Below are positions 59,831-64,000 of a DNA stretch of 64,000 nucleotides, piece by piece. The stretch lies in NCBI RefSeq assembly GCF_003443995.1, contig NZ_QWEY01000003.1, positions 62,001 to 126,000 of the forward strand, read 5' to 3'. This DNA is from Pseudotabrizicola alkalilacus. GTDB taxonomy: Bacteria; Pseudomonadota; Alphaproteobacteria; Rhodobacterales; Rhodobacteraceae. The translations under genes were made by a program, and so were the position numbers. Within the stretch, counting starts at the first letter, position 1. The number at the start of each line of letters is the position of its first letter. A model generated the notes under the pieces. That model worked only from the letters and a program-made list of their open reading frames with translations. It was not told the origin of the DNA and ran no database searches.

Positions 59831-60963
59831 GTGAATGGTCCTTCGGTCAAGACGCCATCGACGGTCATCTGCGCATACAAAAGCCCTTCGCGCAGGCCAC
59901 GGTCGGCCACGGAAAGGCGGTCCGTGGGCCATATCCGCATCAGCGCCTGAAGGATAGCCGCACCGGACATGATCAGCGCATGCCGGTCACGGCCAATGCG
60001 CGGATCGGTGCGCCGCCCCTCTGGCCCCAGCGCCAGATAGTCGCGGATCACGAAATCAATCTGATCACTGGTCATCTGCAACCCGTCCACCTTGGTCCGG
60101 TCATAGCGGCGCAGGCCAAGATAGCTGGCCGCCACCGTTGTTACCGTGCCAGAGGTGCCGATGATCTGAAACCCTTCGCGCGGGTGCTGGGCGTTATAGG
60201 GCGAAAAGCTGGCCAGTTGTTCCTCGAAAAACCAGCTCATCAGCGCAAAGCGGGCGGCATCATCATCAACATCGCCAAACTGGTCGCGCAAAGTCGCCAC
60301 CCCCAGCGGCACCGAGATCCAGTCCACCACCCGCGCGCCGCCCTCAGGTTGAGCGTTGAAGCCGGTGTGCAGGCTCATGATCGCGCGCGGCCGGTTTTCC
60401 GGCACGACGCCCGACAGGTCGATCCAGACCAGCTCGGTCGAGCCGCCGCCGATATCGACCACCAGCAGCTGTTCGGTCCGCTCATTGACCAGCGGCGCGC
60501 AAGAGATCACCGCCAGCCGCGCCTCTTCCTCGGGCGAGATGATCTCCAGTGCCAGACCCGTTTCACGCTTGACCTGGCGGATGAAATCACGCGCATTCCG
60601 GGCACGGCGGCAGGCTTCGGTCGCCACCAGACGCATCCGGTTGACGCCATGCCGCTCGATCTTTTTCTGGCAGATGCGCAGGGCTTGCACCGTCCGTCCC
60701 ATTGACGCACGCGAAAGCCGGCCCGAGGCTTCCAGCCCGATGCCCAGCTGAACAGTTTTTGAAAAACTGTCCACAACCGTAAACTGACTGCCCTTTGGCT
60801 GGGCAATCAGCATCCGGCAACTGTTGGTGCCAAGGTCAAGCGCCGCGTATAGCGTGCCCTGCCCCGGCTTTTGAGGGGGTGACGATTCGGCGACACGAGA
60901 GCCTTTGTCAGGCTCGACCGGTGTTTGCGACGCGCCCCCCCCTCGGGGACGCTCGGGCGTCAT
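59827..60963 (-). CDS. ppx: Exopolyphosphatase / guanosine pentaphosphate phosphatase family
   Basis: A 378-aa protein of the ASKHA phosphatase fold: phosphate-1 loop [16 protein letters not shown] after a short Pro-rich N-terminal tail, phosphate-2 [14 protein letters not shown], plus EEEARLAVI (Glu) and [17 protein letters not shown]. It splits polyphosphate or pppGpp; the single-domain length is nearer GppA/Ppx2-type. Could be linked with ppk2 elsewhere in the window in polyphosphate turnover. Overlaps rlmE. Confidence 0.88.
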   Translation of the reverse strand: MTPERPRGGGASQTPVEPDKGSRVAESSPPQKPGQGTLYAALDLGTNSCRMLIAQPKGSQFTVVDSFSKTVQLGIGLEASGRLSRASMGRTVQALRICQKKIERHGVNRMRLVATEACRRARNARDFIRQVKRETGLALEIISPEEEARLAVISCAPLVNERTEQLLVVDIGGGSTELVWIDLSGVVPENRPRAIMSLHTGFNAQPEGGARVVDWISVPLGVATLRDQFGDVDDDAARFALMSWFFEEQLASFSPYNAQHPREGFQIIGTSGTVTTVAASYLGLRRYDRTKVDGLQMTSDQIDFVIRDYLALGPEGRRTDPRIGRDRHALIMSGAAILQALMRIWPTDRLSVADRGLREGLLYAQMTVDGVLTEGPFT

Positions 60964-61219
60964 AGCCGCCCTCCATATGTGGTTGTAATAAGGGTAGCGC
61001 TGATCCCCCCCTGCCGCAAGCACTCATGCGGGCGCGCGTTTCGGCAGCCTTGAACACCGTCTGTGCACCAGATTTTCCAGCAGGGTAAGGTCGCTGGCGG
61101 CTGTGACCGTGATGCCTTCCGTGTCCCCTGTCAGCACCCCGGGTCGCAGATGCAATGCGCCATGTCGAAAACGCACCCTCTTGTCGCAAACGGACGATTA
61201 GAACGGAGGGAGTGTGAGG

Positions 61220-61537
61220 ATGGGGAATCAAGGCATGGCAGAGGTGACAGTGGTGTTCTGGCGCGACATTCCGGCTCAGGTGATTGTGGGCAAGGGACGG
61301 CGCGGCGCCAAAGTGCAGCTGACCGAGCGCTTTGAACAAGCGATCGACCGCTGTGCGATGAAGATCGGCGCGCGCGATGCCGATGCCTATCTGGCCGAAT
61401 GGCGCAAAGCGCCCCCCTATGAGGTGGAGGGCGAACAGGACGAGGTCGCCCGCGCCGAGGCTGCCCGGCTTGAGGCCGAATATGACACCGAACATCTGAA
61501 AGCACTGATCGCGGCGGATGGCTGGGCAAAAGCCTGA
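61220..61537 (+). CDS. Virulence factor (PF13769-like) family protein of the C1 cluster
   Basis: A 105-aa protein containing MAEVTVVFWRDIPAQVIVGK, then KVQLTERFEQAIDRCAMKIG and DAYLAEWRKAPPYEVE. It is acidic toward the C-terminus. Despite the family name, in roseobacters it accompanies one-carbon genes, as here before MTHFR. ATG 61220 has GGAGG ten bases upstream; ATG 61235 (MAEV) is the alternative and fits the family start better. Confidence 0.7.
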   Translation: MGNQGMAEVTVVFWRDIPAQVIVGKGRRGAKVQLTERFEQAIDRCAMKIGARDADAYLAEWRKAPPYEVEGEQDEVARAEAARLEAEYDTEHLKALIAADGWAKA

Positions 61538-61568
61538 GACCCCGCGCATGACCCTGAGGGAGAGGTTG

Positions 61569-62489
61569 ATGGCACTGTTCAATTTCCGCGGCAAGACCGC
61601 GCAAGCCCCGGCTCCGGCGCAGGGTCAACTGGAAGCCTTTTTGCAAGGCTACTCCATCGAGGTGATGCCGCGCACCGCCGAAAAAGTCGAAGATTTTCGC
61701 GCCCTGCTGCCGACCGGCACCCGCGTCTACATCGCCCATATCGACAGCACCCCGATTGAAGAGATGGTCGCCACCGCGCGGCGTCTGGCAGACGACGGCT
61801 TTACTGCCATGCCGCATTTCCCGGCGCGCATCATAAAGGACCGGGCGACGCTGACCGATTGGGTTGCGCGCTACCGCGACGTCGGCGTGCGGCAGGGCCT
61901 GTTGCTGGCAGGCGGCGTGGCGCAGCCGGTGGGCGACTTCCACACCTCGATGCAACTCCTGGAGTCCGGCGCGTTTGACGGCTTTGACCGGCTGCATGTG
62001 GCGGGTCATCCCGAGGGCAACAAGGACATCGACCCCGATGGCTCTGACCGCATGGTGATGGAGGCCGCGCGCTGGAAATCGGCCTTTGCCGAGCGTACCG
62101 ATGCGCAGATGGCGATGGCGACGCAGTTCTGCTTTGATGCCGCCCCGGTGATCGACTGGGTAAATCGCCTGCAAGCCGAGGGGGTTGCGCTGCCGGTGCA
62201 TATCGGCGTGGCGGGCCCTGCGAAACTGCAGACGCTGATCAAGTTTGCCATCGCCTGCGGTGTCGGGCCGTCGCTGAAGGTCTTGCAAAAGCGGGCGATG
62301 GATGTGACCAAGCTGCTTATGCCCTATGAGCCGACCGATGTGCTGGCAGCACTTGCCGCCCACAAGGCGGCGCATCCCGGCTTTGGCATCGAACAGGTGC
62401 ATTTCTTCCCGCTGGGCGGGATTAAGACCAACGCCCAATGGGTGACAGAACATGGCGGCGCTGCTGGCAAACCCGCCAAGGCCGCTTGA
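61569..62489 (+). CDS. Methylenetetrahydrofolate reductase family protein
   Basis: A 306-aa TIM-barrel flavin- or folate-binding protein: MPRTAEKVEDFRALLPTGTR, ARRLADDGFTAMPHFPARII, LLLAGGVAQPVGDFHTSMQL, and the folate region MATQFCFDAAPVIDWVNRLQ. It ends with VHFFPLGGIKTNAQWV. A good GGGAGAGG site fixes the start. In the same operon as a methyl-THF corrinoid methyltransferase it would oxidise methyl-THF to methylene-THF, linking methyl groups to C1 oxidation. Confidence 0.88.
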   Translation: MALFNFRGKTAQAPAPAQGQLEAFLQGYSIEVMPRTAEKVEDFRALLPTGTRVYIAHIDSTPIEEMVATARRLADDGFTAMPHFPARIIKDRATLTDWVARYRDVGVRQGLLLAGGVAQPVGDFHTSMQLLESGAFDGFDRLHVAGHPEGNKDIDPDGSDRMVMEAARWKSAFAERTDAQMAMATQFCFDAAPVIDWVNRLQAEGVALPVHIGVAGPAKLQTLIKFAIACGVGPSLKVLQKRAMDVTKLLMPYEPTDVLAALAAHKAAHPGFGIEQVHFFPLGGIKTNAQWVTEHGGAAGKPAKAA

Positions 62490-62504
62490 GACAAAGGTTG
62501 AAGA

Positions 62505-63485
62505 ATGACCCGTACAGTCCTAGAATCAAAGACAAAAACTGTCATCATCGGCTTTGACGAGCCGTTCTGCGTCATCGGAGAGCGGATCAACCCCACCGGG
62601 CGCAAGAAACTGGCCGCCGAGCTGGAGGCCGGGAACTTTGAAACCGTGATCCGCGACGCGCTGGAACAGGTGGCCTGTGGTGCTACGGTGCTGGATGTGA
62701 ACTCTGGTGCTGTGTTTACCAACAAGATGGCGCTTGACCCGCGCTATGCCGACAACAACTTTGTCGAGCCGCCGCTGATGAAAGCGCTGATCGAGATCAT
62801 TCAAGCGACCGTGGACGTGCCGTTGTGCATCGACAGCTCGGTGCCAGCCGCGCTGGAGGCCGGTCTGGCCGCCTGTGAGGGCCGCCCGCTTTTGAACTCG
62901 GTCACCGGGGAAGAAGACCGGATGGAACTGGTTCTGCCGCTGGTCAAGAAATACAACGTGCCGGTGGTGGCGATCTCGAACGACGATACCGGCATTTCGC
63001 CCGACCCGGATGTGCGCTTTGCGGTGGCAAAAAAGATCGTCGAACGGGCCGCCGATTTCGGCATTCCCGCGCATGACATCGTGGTTGACCCGCTGGTGAT
63101 GCCGGTGGGTGCGATGGGCACAGCCGGGCAACAGGTGTTTGCACTGGTGCGCCGGCTGCGCGAAGAGCTGGGCGTGAACACCACCTGCGGTGCCTCGAAC
63201 ATCTCGTTTGGCCTGCCGCACCGGCATGGCATCAACGCGGCGTTTCTGCCGATGGCAATCGGGGCGGGGATGACAAGCGCGATCATGAACCCGGTGCGTC
63301 AGGTCGAGATGGAAGCGATCCGTGCGGCCAACTTCCTGATGAACCATGATTCCAATGGTGGCGAATGGATCCGCTTTGCCAAGGTGCTGGAAGCGGTCGA
63401 AGCCGGGATGAGCTTTGCCGAGGCCTCGGCTGCGGCGAGCCAGTCTGCCGGGGGGCGTCGTGGTGGCCGCCGCGGCCGCGCCTGA
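62505..63485 (+). CDS. Methyltetrahydrofolate:corrinoid methyltransferase (pterin-binding domain)
   Basis: A 326-aa pterin-binding TIM barrel. CVIGERINPTGRKKLAAEL is the hallmark, then ATVLDVNSGA, PLCIDSSVPAALEAG, LLNSVTGEEDRM, VAISNDDTG and TCGASNISFGLPHR. It moves methyl groups between a corrinoid protein and tetrahydrofolate. The C-terminus is a basic, Gly/Arg tail (GGRRGGRRGRA). It lies 15 bp after the reductase gene in the same operon. Confidence 0.92.
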   Translation: MTRTVLESKTKTVIIGFDEPFCVIGERINPTGRKKLAAELEAGNFETVIRDALEQVACGATVLDVNSGAVFTNKMALDPRYADNNFVEPPLMKALIEIIQATVDVPLCIDSSVPAALEAGLAACEGRPLLNSVTGEEDRMELVLPLVKKYNVPVVAISNDDTGISPDPDVRFAVAKKIVERAADFGIPAHDIVVDPLVMPVGAMGTAGQQVFALVRRLREELGVNTTCGASNISFGLPHRHGINAAFLPMAIGAGMTSAIMNPVRQVEMEAIRAANFLMNHDSNGGEWIRFAKVLEAVEAGMSFAEASAAASQSAGGRRGGRRGRA

Positions 63486-63491
63486 GCTATC

Positions 63492-63944
63492 TTGCGCAAA
63501 GCCCTGATCCTGAACGTGAATGATCAGCCCATGGAAACATGGGCTGATGCTGCGCGCGGCACTGTGCGCTGGCAAAGTCTGTTTTCGGCAGGCGTTTCCC
63601 CAACCGACAGCCTGACCTGTGGCGTGGCCCATGTTGCCAAAGGCGATACCTTTACTTTGCACAGTCATCCGCAGGCCGAAGTGTATTTCGGTCTGTCCGG
63701 ACAGGGCACTGTGATGGTCGACGGGATACCTTTTGTGCTATCGCCCGGCGTGGCTCTGTTCATTCCCGGCGGCGCAGTGCATGGCATTCTTTGCGCTAGC
63801 GAAGACATGAGCTGGTTTTATGTGTTTGCCGCCGACAGTTTCGACGAAATTGCCTACAGCTTCCAGACAGCGCCCCCTTCCGCACCACAAGCGCCGCCAT
63901 CTGATCTGGAACCACCGGGCGCGCAGGAGTACCCCCATGGCTGA
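63492..63944 (+). CDS. Cupin-domain protein of the C1 operon
   Basis: A 150-aa single-domain cupin. The metal-ligand motif is LHSHPQAEVYFGLSGQG (two His and Glu), and the second motif is GVALFIPGGAVHGI (His). The C-terminal tail is Pro-rich. The start is uncertain: TTG 63492 or GTG 63516. Operon position suggests a role in demethylation, possibly on the substrate; no reaction can be named. Overlaps the next gene by eight bases. Confidence 0.8.
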   Translation: MRKALILNVNDQPMETWADAARGTVRWQSLFSAGVSPTDSLTCGVAHVAKGDTFTLHSHPQAEVYFGLSGQGTVMVDGIPFVLSPGVALFIPGGAVHGILCASEDMSWFYVFAADSFDEIAYSFQTAPPSAPQAPPSDLEPPGAQEYPHG

Positions 63945-64000
63945 CGACCCCCTCGTGATCTTCACCCCTTCGGGCAAGCGCGGGCACTTTCCGCTTGGCA
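63937..64000 (+). CDS. Start of a corrinoid activation/regeneration protein (ferredoxin + ASKHA), truncated by the window edge
   Basis: An ATG at 63937, inside the end of the cupin gene, opens MADDPLVIFTPSGKRGHFPL, which continues to the last base. This start is typical of the corrinoid activase family (N-terminal plant-type 2Fe-2S domain followed by a large ASKHA ATP-binding domain), which re-reduces inactive cob(II)alamin. Only 21 codons are visible, so the assignment rests on the N-terminal motif and operon context. Confidence 0.6.
   Translation, partial: MADDPLVIFTPSGKRGHFPLG

Overview
The window looks like the chromosome of an alphaproteobacterium of the Rhodobacteraceae (Roseobacter/Paracoccus-like). 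The basis is the high GC, the FnrL-type TTGAT-N4-ATCAA box, the form II CO dehydrogenase cluster, the KpsT/KpsE-like export pair, and a corrinoid C1-transfer gene set (MttB-like, MTHFR, methyl-THF methyltransferase, corrinoid activase) typical of roseobacters. The species cannot be named from sequence reading alone.

Layout. 1-25.2 kb is ordinary chromosome: a truncated MttB-like methyltransferase, guaA, a transporter, a FadL-like porin, metA, ppk2 with a TetR regulator, an NhaA-like antiporter, a KpsT-KpsE pair, a form II CODH operon (coxG-coxS-coxL-coxM), a FIST/NosP-like sensor with a hybrid histidine kinase and a LuxR-type regulator, a lytic transglycosylase, a lysine 2,3-aminomutase family protein and a BaiN-like flavoprotein. 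A tRNA-Gln(TTG) follows at 25.19 kb.

25.25-42.54 kb is a 17.3-kb integrated element, bounded by a perfect 24-bp direct repeat that begins inside the 3' part of the tRNA-Gln gene. A tyrosine integrase lies at the far end. The element carries a packaging and head module: portal, fused protease-capsid, connector, HK97 gp10-like, DUF3168, head-closure, small and large terminase, and HNH nuclease. It also has two tail-chaperone-like genes and a tape-measure gene. I see no tail tube, fibre, lysis, replication or repressor gene. The gene order is scrambled compared with HK97-type phages. An AT-rich, opposite-strand cassette in its middle encodes a NYN/PIN-like nuclease and possibly a 42-aa peptide. 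A gene-poor interval holds a long inverted repeat built from 20-bp dyads. The whole resembles a capsid-encoding phage satellite or a strongly reduced prophage, and it is the most interesting part of the window.

42.7-64 kb is chromosome again: aroK-aroB, a small membrane protein, an uncharacterised exported protein and xerD, a CorC/HlyC protein, a DUF1513 protein with a lipoprotein, a possible FnrL-controlled 46-aa gene, a HerA-like ATPase (DUF853), a candidate small RNA, an IalB-family protein, a ketosynthase-ACP-lpxD lipid cluster, divergent L,D-transpeptidase and MepK-like endopeptidase genes, ppx-rlmE, and the start of a one-carbon/corrinoid operon. That operon (virulence-factor family protein, MTHFR, methyl-THF:corrinoid methyltransferase, cupin, corrinoid activase) runs off the right edge. 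Together with the MttB-like gene at the left edge it suggests demethylation of methylated amines or betaines with transfer of methyl groups to tetrahydrofolate.
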